Part shown: one piece after another, positions 1-7,600 of the stretch
Layout: each line of letters opens with the position of its first letter
Position numbering within the stretch: position 1 is the stretch's first letter
From: a candidate division BRC1 bacterium ADurb.BinA292
GTDB lineage: Bacteria; Sumerlaeota; Sumerlaeia; MVZB01
Direction of reading: 5' to 3'
Length of the DNA: 17,795 nucleotides
NCBI GenBank assembly: GCA_002068205.1
Contig: MVZB01000041.1
Span: forward strand, 1-17,795
The notes under the pieces: generated by a model
Told to the model about the DNA's origin: nothing
What the model saw: only the letters and a program-made list of their open reading frames with translations
Databases searched by the model: none
Translations under genes and position numbers: made by a program

Positions 1-696
1 GAACTTGTAGAGCTTCTTCCAGACGACGGTATTCCGTATGCCTGTCGCCGACTTGATGACCTGCTCTTCGTCGAGTGCGTCGCCGCGACTGGAGAAGAGA
101 TGGTGCAACACCAGTGCGTAGATCAGGTGCGGGGCCCGATGGCGGGCGAGCGCCGTAATGTGACGCAACAGTTCGTCCTTTGCTGCACGCGTGTCGGGAA
201 GAATCGCCCATTGGTTCTCGAACCATTGGGCGAGCATTCCGGCTTCGTCGGCTGATTCCGATGCCTGGATCAGGTTCAGCGGATTCCCGGGAACCAGCCC
301 AAATCCTTCAGACGTGAGGCCGACGGCTCCGAGCAAGGCTTGCACGGGGGCTCCGGATCGGTCGCGCAATACGAGCGTACCCTGGGGTACGGCGCCGCCA
401 GCCAAACGCACGGTCACCTGGTCGTTGAGCCATCCGAGTAAACGGGCCGCAAGCCATCGCGTCTGCAGCTGATTGCGGGCGGTACGCTCATTGGCCGTGC
501 CAATCAGAGTGTGGCCGTCCAGGCCCGCCGGCAACACCAACCGACAGGCCAGGCCACGATGCAGGCTGCCGATCAGCTCGCCGAAGCCGAAGATGGAAAG
601 AGCCGGAGACACGGCGTCGATGGACATGCCATCGCCAAGGTGTGGCCGGACGATGTCGACAACGCGGTCGCTTCCAGTGTTGCGGACAAGTCTCAT
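1..696 (-). CDS. PLD-like/SNF2-type helicase, N-terminal part (runs off left edge)
   Basis: This is a 232-residue N-terminal fragment; the reading frame is open to base 1. Residues about 1-170 match, by pattern recalled from the family, the phospholipase D-like domain at the front of some prokaryotic superfamily 2 (SNF2-type) helicases found in defence islands. The stretch about 185-232, ending in TGIRNTVVWKKLYKF, resembles the conserved lead-in to the helicase core, just before the Q-motif and Walker A, which would lie outside the window. The usual HxK(x)nD residues are not seen: the equivalent stretch reads VPQGTLVLRD (104-111 region) and the later GSxN-like position reads GAVGLT. The PLD domain is therefore probably structural or binding rather than catalytic. 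The ATG at 694-696 overlaps the TGA of the upstream stump, which fits translational coupling. Its target is likely foreign DNA, which is inferred from family and context only. Confidence 0.7.
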   Translation of the reverse strand, partial: MRLVRNTGSDRVVDIVRPHLGDGMSIDAVSPALSIFGFGELIGSLHRGLACRLVLPAGLDGHTLIGTANERTARNQLQTRWLAARLLGWLNDQVTVRLAGGAVPQGTLVLRDRSGAPVQALLGAVGLTSEGFGLVPGNPLNLIQASESADEAGMLAQWFENQWAILPDTRAAKDELLRHITALARHRAPHLIYALVLHHLFSSRGDALDEEQVIKSATGIRNTVVWKKLYKF

Positions 697-842
697 CGGG
701 TTGCGTTCCGGATGTTGCCTTCGCCGGACTGACCGGCGGAGTCCGTCGAGCCGTGCAGCGTGTCGGTCATGTACCGGTGCGCGGCTTCATAGCCGACGGT
801 GGCGGCTGAGCTTTGGTTGCTGTTCTTTTTCGGTTGGCCCAT
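693..842 (-). pseudogene. 5' stump of a type I restriction-modification methyltransferase (HsdM-like)
   Basis: Read from ATG 842, this codes 49 residues beginning MGQPKKNSNQSSAATVGYEA. From memory, many HsdM proteins open with a Lys/Ser-rich tail followed by an ATVGYEA-type segment, a W-x-MAD-x-LRGSMDAAEY helix and then KHVVLGLIFLKYISD. Here ATVGYEA and a diverged M-x-D-x-L-x-G-S-x-D-x-A pattern are visible. After that the similarity stops, and none of the catalytic methylase (NPPF/Y, SAM-binding) part is present. It lies between the WYL regulator and the helicase, where an hsdM would be plausible. The frame can be extended upstream to a TTG at 902 behind a GAGGAG sequence. It may be a deletion remnant or, less likely, a functional small leader ORF coupling translation into the helicase. 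Confidence 0.5.
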
Positions 843-915
843 TTGAGTTTCTTGTCGTGCTGTACGTGCAGGCGAATGTCTTTGGAAATCGTGAAGCCGC
901 AAGTGCCTGTTCTCC

Positions 916-1794
916 TCAGGATGGCGAAGGAGGGGAGTGCCCGGACATACTGATCCCCTCCTGATTTAGCAGAGCAATCTGCTGGTCCGAAGGCTTCCTG
1001 GCAGCGGGGTCGGTATCCAGACCGAGACGCTTGAGCGTGTAGTAGAGCAGGGCCTTGCGGACGGTGACGTTGCACTTGCCGTTGCGCATGCCGTAGTCCA
1101 GCGCCACCACTTTCTTCTGTGCTTCAGACAGTCCCGGGTGCGGGCCGATTTCCAGTGTCACCATCGTGTGCCAGTCGGCGTCCTGGCTGGCGTCCACGTC
1201 GCTGGGGCGGCTGTCCCGGATGCCGAGGATGCGCGCCAGCAGGAAGTCCTTGAAACAGCGGTCGGTGAAGCAGTACGCCCGGGCATGCCAGCGGAAACCG
1301 TCAAAGGCGATGGCATGCGGGACGATCCAGCGCCAGCGCGGGGCCGGACTGGAGAGCGACTGGTACTCGACCTCAAGCGCCTGCCTGGTACGGATCGCTT
1401 CGATGACGCGGCGCAGCGTATGGGCATCGATGCCGCGAACGGGGCTGGGGACCGTGTCGAACGCCGGCAGCTGGCCAATCCAGGTTTCCTCCTGCGTGAC
1501 GATGCCGTCGAGGATCGACCGCAACTGGGACAGGTAGCTGGCCGGGTCCGGTCTCAGGAACAGGGGCTCGAAGCGGTCGCCGCGGACGTAGGCGCGGGCG
1601 CTCTTGTCGTAGACCATGTTGCCCGGCGCCATGCCGAGGTAGCGGTTGAGGTCGGTGGATGCCTGATTGATCGAGATCCCGAAGGCGGCCATCAGGTCGC
1701 CGCGGTTGACATGGCCTTCCCAGAAGAGCCGGAACTCGATGAACTCGAGTCGGCGCTCAATGCCCCACCGAACGCTGCCTTGCGCTGTCCCCAC
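916..1794 (-). CDS. WYL-domain transcriptional regulator (BrxR/CapW-like)
   Basis: This 292-residue protein has the three-part layout of the BrxR/CapW group. An N-terminal winged helix occupies about 10-60 (RRLEFIEFRLFWEGHVNRGDL, then FGIS and an ASTDLNRYL recognition-helix-like segment). A WYL sensor domain occupies about 125-205 (VEYQSL, then PHAIAFDGFRWHARAYC). A WCX-type C-terminal region runs about 210-280. Known members are dimeric repressors that bind inverted repeats in front of BREX or CBASS operons and are thought to respond to an infection signal. The start is GTG 1792-1794, because an in-frame TGA lies just upstream. No strong Shine-Dalgarno sequence is seen. Gene order (regulator, HsdM stump, helicase on one strand) and the palindrome at 1835-1851 support local autoregulation of a defence operon. 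The last ten residues (SGHSPPSPS) look non-conserved. Confidence 0.85.
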   Translation of the reverse strand: MGTAQGSVRWGIERRLEFIEFRLFWEGHVNRGDLMAAFGISINQASTDLNRYLGMAPGNMVYDKSARAYVRGDRFEPLFLRPDPASYLSQLRSILDGIVTQEETWIGQLPAFDTVPSPVRGIDAHTLRRVIEAIRTRQALEVEYQSLSSPAPRWRWIVPHAIAFDGFRWHARAYCFTDRCFKDFLLARILGIRDSRPSDVDASQDADWHTMVTLEIGPHPGLSEAQKKVVALDYGMRNGKCNVTVRKALLYYTLKRLGLDTDPAARKPSDQQIALLNQEGISMSGHSPPSPS

Positions 1795-2126
1795 CCTTGC
1801 ACCCCAGTATCATGACCCGCATCAGAATTGTATTCGACCAGTTTCTGGTCGGTTTGTAAAGATCGGGCAACAAAGAGAAGACTGCGTCACGTCGAACACG
1901 CCATGGCCTGTTGTGTTGTATTGAATCTAGATAATATTCTGACTAGTTAATCATCAAGCAGAAAGTTGGCTCGATATGGGAATGAGGCCTTGCCCCGGCC
2001 CGAGCGGCAGACTGGATCGGATGGACGCTTGAGTTTTCATCGCGGCGGTTGGAAGATCATCGGGTTTGGCGGATCGGCGCCGAGCGTGTTGACGAACGAG
2101 GGCTGTAGTTTTTCAGGAGCAATTCG
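1795..2126. other. Intergenic region between the divergent WYL regulator and rdgC-like gene
   Basis: No protein-coding stretch is convincing here. The left end holds the operator candidate. The stretch around 1911-1945 is markedly AT-rich for this window (TTGTGTTGTATTGAATC..., GATAATATT) and is the likeliest place for a rightward promoter, but no hexamer pair with normal spacing stands out. The right end supplies the AGGAG ribosome-binding site (2115-2119) of the rdgC-like gene. Confidence 0.5.
1835..1851 (-). promoter_or_regulatory. Palindromic operator candidate for the WYL regulator
   Basis: CGACCAG-TTT-CTGGTCG is a perfect 7-bp inverted repeat with a 3-bp centre, 41 bp from the regulator's GTG start. 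On the minus strand a -10-like TACAAT (1832-1827) abuts it directly, so a bound dimer would sit across the -35/-10 spacer. No good -35 is seen, which leaves the exact promoter uncertain. BrxR and CapW proteins are known to bind inverted repeats in this position. Confidence 0.55.
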
Positions 2127-2783
2127 ATGCCGCTGACTCATGGGACCGTCTCCGGGCGCATTTATCGCGTGACCGACACGCTGCCCAACGCGTTCAAGGA
2201 GCAATTCGAGCGCAATCTGGCGCGCCATGCGTTCAAACCGATTGATCCGGAGCGCGGGCAACTGGAGGCGATCGGCTGGGTCAATATCCGCCAGATGCTT
2301 GATTCGCGCCTGACGCTCAACAAGGTGCTTTTCGGCAATCTGATTCTGGTGGGGCTGCGGATCGACAAGCTGACGATCAACCAGAAGCTGTTCCGCGCGA
2401 CGCTGATGCAGGAGATCGGCCGCGTCATGAAGGAAAAGGACAAGCGCAATCTCTCCAAGGAGGAGCGGCTCGTGATCGAGGACAAGGTCCGCCTGGAGCT
2501 GATCAAGCGCACGCAGCCCAACACGGCGGTCCACGAGATGGCTTGGCACCTGGAGGAAGGGGTGGTCTTTTTCGGGACGACGGGCGAACGGATGAACATG
2601 GCGTTTTCCGATCTGTTCACCGAAACGTTCCAGGTCGGCATCGAGCCGCAGTACCCTTATCTGCGGGCGCAACGCTGGGCGGAGAAGCAGGGCCTGGGCC
2701 AGGACCTGCTGGAACTGCTGCCGTCGCCGTTCAGCCCCGATGCGCCGGTGGAAGTGGTGGAAATCGGAAGCGAGGCGGAGTGA
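2127..2783 (+). CDS. rdgC: RdgC-like recombination-associated protein (short form)
   Basis: This 218-residue protein is preceded by AGGAG seven bases before the ATG. The overall pattern matches the RdgC family. It has an N-terminal beta strand and amphipathic helix (FKEQFERNLARHAFKPID), then the family-like IGWVN motif. A charged helical stretch follows (about 90-135: MQEIGRVMKEKDKRNLSKEE), then the strand pair with EEGVVFFGTTGERMN. E. coli RdgC (about 300 residues) forms a ring-shaped dimer that binds double-stranded DNA and limits RecA action. This one is roughly 80 residues shorter, seemingly lacking the C-terminal part, so it may not form the same closed ring. It sits 4 bp before ddl and probably shares its transcript. 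Family assignment is by pattern recall and has not been checked by alignment. Confidence 0.65.
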   Translation: MPLTHGTVSGRIYRVTDTLPNAFKEQFERNLARHAFKPIDPERGQLEAIGWVNIRQMLDSRLTLNKVLFGNLILVGLRIDKLTINQKLFRATLMQEIGRVMKEKDKRNLSKEERLVIEDKVRLELIKRTQPNTAVHEMAWHLEEGVVFFGTTGERMNMAFSDLFTETFQVGIEPQYPYLRAQRWAEKQGLGQDLLELLPSPFSPDAPVEVVEIGSEAE

Positions 2784-2787
2784 AGCC

Positions 2788-3840
2788 GTGACCCGAGTTG
2801 CGCTGATTTTCGGGGGCGTGTCGCCCGAGCACGAGGTCTCGATCCACTCGGCCGGCAAGGTGGCGGAGGCCTTGCGCGAGATCGCGCCGGCGCGCGGCCT
2901 GTCGCTCGTCCCGATCTATATCAACCGGGAAGGGGAGTGGGTCTTCTGGACCGGCGACTGGCCGAGTGAGGCGACGATCGGCGAGGCGCCGAAATGGGAC
3001 GCGCGGCCGGAGGATTTCCCGGTCCAGGCGCTGCCCTTTCATCGCGCGCTGGGGCAGATGGTGGAGCAGCGGATCGGCGTCGCGATGATCATGATCCACG
3101 GCATCGGCGGTGAGGACGGCCGGATTCAGGCGGCGCTCGACCTGGCGGAGATCCCCTATACCGGGACCGGCGCGGCCGCCTCGGCGCTCGCCCTGGACAA
3201 GCCTCGCTGCCAGGCGGTGCTCAACGCGGCGGGGCTGCCGATCGCGAATTCAGCCTGCCTGACGAGCGACGGCATCGACGGCGCCGAGCGGCTGGTCGAG
3301 GTGGTCGGCCTGCCGTGCGTGATCAAGCCGGCGCGCGGCGGCTCGAGCGTCGGCGTGACGATCGTGCGCGAGCTGGAGCAGTTGCGGCCGGCGCTGGAGG
3401 CGGCCTTCGCCATCGATGAGGAACTGATGGCCGAGCGCCTGGTGACGGGGCGCGAGTTCACCGTTGGGCTGATCGAGCGCGATGGCGGATTGCTGGTGAC
3501 GCCGGTGACCGAAATCATCCCGCCCGAGGGGCGCTATTTTGACTACGATGCCAAGTATACGGTGGGGGTGTCGCGCGAGATCACGCCGGCCGAGATTCCG
3601 GCGCAACTGGCCGAGCGGCTGCGGTCGCTGGCGGCGGCGGCGTTCCGGGCGGTGGGTTGCCGGGGCTTCGCGCGCGTCGACATGATCGCCGATCCCGCGG
3701 CGCCGACAATCCTGGAGATCAACACGATCCCCGGCATGACCGCCACCAGCCTGCTCCCTCAGGGCGCGGCGGCCATGGGTATCAGCTTCTCCGAGTTATT
3801 GGGTTTTTTCCTGGATTCGGCCCGGTTCGACCGGGGATAG
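2788..3840 (+). CDS. ddl: D-alanine--D-alanine ligase
   Basis: This 350-residue ATP-grasp ligase joins two D-alanines to make the dipeptide for peptidoglycan precursors in the cytoplasm. Family signatures are clear. SPEHEVSIHSA lies at residues 12-22. HGIGGEDGRIQ starts at 104, followed by IPYTGTG and the ASALALDK stretch. CVIKPARGGSSVG spans about 177-189, with ATP-binding Lys180 and the Ser-rich loop. RYFDYDAKY is the omega-loop region. The metal-binding residues are Asp298 (RVD) and Glu310/Asn312 (EINTIPGMT). The GTG start at 2788 is chosen because translation begins directly with the TRVALIFGGVS strand and is preceded by GGAG (2777-2780) at good spacing. A longer in-frame ATG at 2740 would overlap rdgC and adds no family sequence. 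The length is normal and no residue seems missing. Resistance-type (D-Lac) specificity is not suggested. Confidence 0.95.
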   Translation: MTRVALIFGGVSPEHEVSIHSAGKVAEALREIAPARGLSLVPIYINREGEWVFWTGDWPSEATIGEAPKWDARPEDFPVQALPFHRALGQMVEQRIGVAMIMIHGIGGEDGRIQAALDLAEIPYTGTGAAASALALDKPRCQAVLNAAGLPIANSACLTSDGIDGAERLVEVVGLPCVIKPARGGSSVGVTIVRELEQLRPALEAAFAIDEELMAERLVTGREFTVGLIERDGGLLVTPVTEIIPPEGRYFDYDAKYTVGVSREITPAEIPAQLAERLRSLAAAAFRAVGCRGFARVDMIADPAAPTILEINTIPGMTATSLLPQGAAAMGISFSELLGFFLDSARFDRG

Positions 3841-3872
3841 CTCGACTGATTGCGCGGCAGCTCTCCGCGGTG

Positions 3873-4001
3873 TCAATCCCGAAGCTTCCGCTGAATCTGT
3901 CGAGCAAGCTGCTCCTTGATCTCGCGAGCTGACAGATACACCGGTTCATGGGTTTTGATACCAGTCGTGACGAACGCCATGCCGGATCTACGTGCATCCA
4001 T
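3873..4001 (-). CDS. Possible 42-residue small protein
   Basis: This ORF begins MDARRSGMAFVTTGIKTHEP and ends with a helical, charged SAREIKEQLARQIQRKLRD stretch, which looks more protein-like than the overlapping frames. GGAGG lies upstream of ATG 4001, but the 3-nt spacing is short. The same site sits at ideal spacing for ATG 3997 in another frame, which gives a 71-residue Ser/Arg-rich product that looks like noise. No family is recognised. It could be a small antitoxin-like or leader protein, a fragment of a decayed gene, or chance. Confidence 0.3.
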   Translation of the reverse strand: MDARRSGMAFVTTGIKTHEPVYLSAREIKEQLARQIQRKLRD

Positions 4002-4025
4002 GTTCCTCCAGACGCTTAAAGTATG

Positions 4026-4043
4026 CCGCTGACCCATCAGCGG
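4026..4043. repeat. Perfect 7-bp inverted repeat (hairpin)
   Basis: CCGCTGA-CCCA-TCAGCGG forms a perfect 7-bp stem with a 4-nt loop, plus a possible G-T closing pair. There is no T-tract on either side, so it is not a canonical terminator. It lies 25 bp upstream of the small minus-strand ORF and could be an operator or an RNA element. Confidence 0.45.
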
Positions 4044-4194
4044 TCGAAGGGTTGATTGTTTATTGAAGGAGCTCTCGCTCCGACCGTTCCATCATACGGA
4101 GGCGGGCTTCTCGCGGGCTCAACGCGCGCCGGATGCCGGGGCCGGACCCCCCGGCCTTCCCGGATGGTGGCGGGGGAACGGAGCGCCGGTGCGG

Positions 4195-4236
4195 CGGATT
4201 CCTAATCCGTCGGATCTGTCGGATCGGTCGGATTCA
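4195..4236. repeat. CGGATT hairpin followed by three 9-bp TCGGAT repeats
   Basis: A CGGATT/AATCCG hairpin (4195-4209, loop CCT) runs straight into TCGGATCTG, TCGGATCGG and TCGGATTCA (4210-4236). The same TCGGAT core occurs again in the inverted repeat at 17268-17300. This suggests a recurring intergenic element, but only two sites are visible here. Confidence 0.5.
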
Positions 4237-4380
4237 ATTCACCCGTTCAACCTCCGCGCGCGCATTCGATGAACTTAAGCAGGTTAAATTAGACCGCCCG
4301 CGTCGTACTAAAAAGGGCACACCGGCGCCAACGGCGGCCGCGCCGCATTGAACGTCTAAGTCAAATATTCACAATGCGAC

Positions 4381-4409
4381 ACGCCTCCACACGGGGGCGT
4401 TTGATTTTT
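4381..4409 (+). terminator. Rho-independent terminator
   Basis: The arms ACGCCTCC and GGGGGCGT pair over 8 bp (one T-G) around an ACAC loop (4381-4400), followed by the T-rich TTGATTTTT. It ends rightward transcription about 540 bp after the ddl stop. Either ddl has a long 3' end or something in between is transcribed. Confidence 0.75.
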
Positions 4410-4625
4410 GTTCCAGTCCCCCCTCGGATTCTCCCCTCAGGCAATCGGCGACTTCCACGATGAGAGCAGTGAGCGAGTGCGAAGGGCACCGCGGGCAGTT
4501 GTCACGGCGCAGGAGAGCGCCTTGTGTCCGCCGGCGCCTCCCCCACCGTTGCCGATCTCAGGGATGGAGTCGACTGCAACGTGAAAGTCGAAATACGTCA
4601 TACCGCCACGGAACGTTCGCGCGTC

Positions 4626-7600
4626 ATGGGCAACGCGGTGCGTTTCCGCCTGCTGCTGATCCTGCTGCTTGGATTCTCCCTGCCGCCGGTTGCGCGCGCG
4701 CAGGGCGCCGATGTCATTACCCAGCGCTTCGGCGAACAGGCCACCTGCGACGTCACCGGCGTCACCATGGACGCGCGCGTCAGTTCGCAGGATAAGAACC
4801 TGATCGACGGCGCCGCCGAAACCCACTACTACCGCTGGCAGAACCACATCCTGATGCGGTTCGACCTGTCGTCGATTCCGCAGGGGGCGCGCGTCCGCCG
4901 CGCGGTGCTGCGTTTTGCCTATCATCAGAATTTCCACGACGGCGGCAAGACCGGCGTCGTGCTGCCGATCCGCAAGGTGACCGACCCGAACGGCACCGGC
5001 CTCTGGAACGAGTCGAGCGTCAGCTACAGCGCCAAGCGCCCCGGCGTCGCCTGGTCGGCCGGCGGCGACCTGGGCAGCGTGCTGGGCGAAACGATCGGCG
5101 AGGTCTACTACCGCGAATGGTTCGCCGGCGGCCAGGATTACCTGGAGGCCGAGCTGACCGCCGCCGCGCAGGACTGGGTCAACAACCCCGCCGGCAACCT
5201 CGGCCTGTTCATGCCGTGCCATGAGAATTTCAACAAACGGATCGCGGCGAAGGAATATCCCAACGCCGCGCTGCGCCCCTACCTGGAAGTGACTTGGGAA
5301 GGGCCCAACACCGAAGCGATTCCTCAGCCGACGCAGCTTCAGGCCCGTCATTACTCCGGCCAGACGTTCATCACCTGGAAGGAAGCGCAGACCGGCAAGG
5401 ACGAGACGAGTTACCGGATCTATCGCCACTCACAGCCGATCACCGCCGCCAATCTGGACCAGGCCGAACTGGTCGACCAGGTCTACCAGGGTTCCTCCTG
5501 GCTCACCGATTCGATTTTCAATCCGGCCACCTTCAAGCAGCCGGATCTGACCCCCGCGGGCGTGACGCTGGCCGCCGACAGCGGTCTCTACGTGTTGCCC
5601 GTCGAGCAGTCCGGATCGAGCTACTACGCCGTGACGACCGTCGTGGAAGGGAACGAAAACCGGACCCTCGCCGGCGGCGTCAATGCAACGGCCAATCCCG
5701 TCGCCGAGCAGCCCGGCCACCCCGCCGCCTTCCGCTTCAACGCCGAATACTGGTATGTCGGCTACGTGATGTGGCTGGGGCGTTATAACCCGAACGATCC
5801 GAGCGACGCCTTCGGCCTGGACAACCGCCGCAGCGCGCCGTTCTTCTTCTCGGTGGTTCAGCCCGAGCAATACGACGCCGCGAAGAAATACCCGCTGACC
5901 CTCTACCTGCACGCCTACAGCAAGTCGTATTTCGGCAGCACCGAGGGCAAGGACAACGCGCTCTACCTCGACGCGACCCGCTACGGCGGCTTCTGCATGG
6001 GCTTCAACGACATTCCGACGCTGGTGGCGCGCAAGGCCAACGGCACGCTGGTCGACCTGGGTCCGTATCTTGAAACCGATCAGATGGGCTACACGTATTA
6101 CACGGGCTGGAACTCGAACTATCAGCCGCAGAAACTCGTCGAAGGATTCCGCAAGAGCCTGACCGTCGCGCGGCCGTTCGAGCAGGGCAAGAGCGTCGCC
6201 TACAGCGAAAAAGCGATGATCTACGTGACCGAATGGATGCTCAAGCGCAGCCCGTGGGCCGGTGCGATGGATCCGAACCGGGTCTACGCAACGGGCGGAT
6301 CGATGGGCGGCGCCGGCGCCCTGTTCCTCGGCATGCACTACCCCGACGTGTTCGCCGCGGTCAACTGCTTCCAGGGCCGCACGACGGTCTACGACGACGG
6401 CTGGTATTCGCACTACATCGACCGCCACTTCGGCAGCTACGAGATGAACATCCCGACGCCGGAGGGCACGCCGATTTACGACTATATGGACATGCGCAAG
6501 TACATCGCGGCGCATCGCGGCGAGGATCTGCCGCCGGTGCGCACGGTCCACGGCAAGAGCGACGCGACGATCCTGTGGCGGATGGCGCCGGGATTCTACA
6601 GCGCCGCGCAGGCCGCGCGCCTGGCCCATGTGGGTTACTTCGACATGTCGGCGCACAACGGATTCGTGGGGACCAGCGCGTTCCCGGAGTACGTCGACGT
6701 GCGCCAGTTCGTGGCGCGCCAGCTCGAACCGACCTGGAATCTGTTCCGCTTCCGCAAGGACCGCAGTTATCTGGCCTTCAGCGCGGGCGAACTCGATGAC
6801 GACTGGAACAGCGCCGCCCAGGGGGGCATCAACCGCTTCACCGGCTGGGATCCCGATTCGATTCAGGAGACCGCGACGCGCTACGAAGTGCGCGTGCAGC
6901 TCCATGGCGCGGCCCCCGTCAGCCAGACCCGGGCGACGGTCACGCCGCGCAACCTGCAGTCGCTCGCTCACGCTCCCGGCACGCCGTACAGCTTCCGTAA
7001 CGTGCGGATCAGCGATGGCGCCGTGCTCGAGAGCGGAACGGTCCTTGCCGATGGCTCAGGCCTCATCTCCATCCCGGGCCTGACCATCGGCAAGGACCCC
7101 AGTTTGCTGACGCTCGAGGTGGCGGGCGAACCGCAGGCCACGCCGACGCCGACGCCCACCCCCACGCCAACCCCCACCCCCACACCGACGCCCACGCCCA
7201 CGGCAAGATGCATCCCGAAGGGGACCGCGCCGAGCAACTGGGTGATCGAACGGGTGCAGAACGTGGCGGCCGCCGACTCCAGCCATGCGCTGTGGACGCC
7301 CGATTCGCGTCCGCAACCGGCCAAGGGCGGCTCGTTCATCGAGCCGACTTCGGGCCACCGCATCACCCGGATGACCGACATCGCCGATATCGTCCCGCAG
7401 ACGGGCGTCAACGCCGGCGCCCCGTGGAATGTCGACGGACAAACCAATGCCGGCTTCTACAACGGATACGCCCGCTACTCCAACGTCAACATCACCGGCG
7501 AGTACATGCTGGCCTATCGGACCAACAATCAGTGCTCGCTCTACCGGATCGCCGACATGGCCTACCTGGGCCCCGTCGTTCCCAACGCCAATCACACGCT

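Larger units (their letters stand above)
3841..4625. other. Long intergenic region with hairpins, a short tandem repeat and a terminator
   Basis: No large gene is supported in these 785 bp. Contents in order: a possible 42-aa minus-strand ORF (3873-4001); a perfect 7-bp stem with 4-nt loop (4026-4043); a 6-bp GC stem (4140-4156); a CGGATT-CCT-AATCCG hairpin (4195-4209); three 9-bp TCGGAT units (4210-4236); and a rho-independent terminator (4381-4409). A short plus-strand open stretch ends at the TGA at 4349-4351 with a basic tail (DELKQVKLDRPRRTKKG), but it has no credible start. The 4437-4625 leader of the next gene shows no clear promoter or ribosome-binding site. Confidence 0.6.

Noticed and set aside
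1138..1815. 225-codon plus-strand ORF opposite the WYL regulator
   Set aside because: Antisense shadow; the minus strand carries clear winged-helix and WYL domains.
4185..4260. tRNA-like look of the GCGGATTCCTAATCCG hairpin followed by GGATTCAATTC
   Set aside because: No acceptor stem or D-arm can be paired and the T-loop is not canonical; the hairpin belongs to a short repeat.
4133..4351. 72-codon plus-strand ORF ending with a Lys/Arg-rich tail before the terminator
   Set aside because: Its first two thirds run through hairpins and the TCGGAT repeat and read as noise; no credible start near the plausible tail. Mentioned under the intergenic region only.
4437..4601. 54-residue minus-strand ORF (YFDFHVAVDSIPEIGNGGGG...) in the leader of the giant gene
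   Set aside because: It has a slightly protein-like composition but no ribosome-binding site and no recognised family. It overlaps the likely leader of the opposite gene, so it is not called.
5430..6971. Minus-strand open frame of 513 codons
   Set aside because: Antisense shadow of the hydrolase domain; low-complexity Arg/Val/Ala composition.
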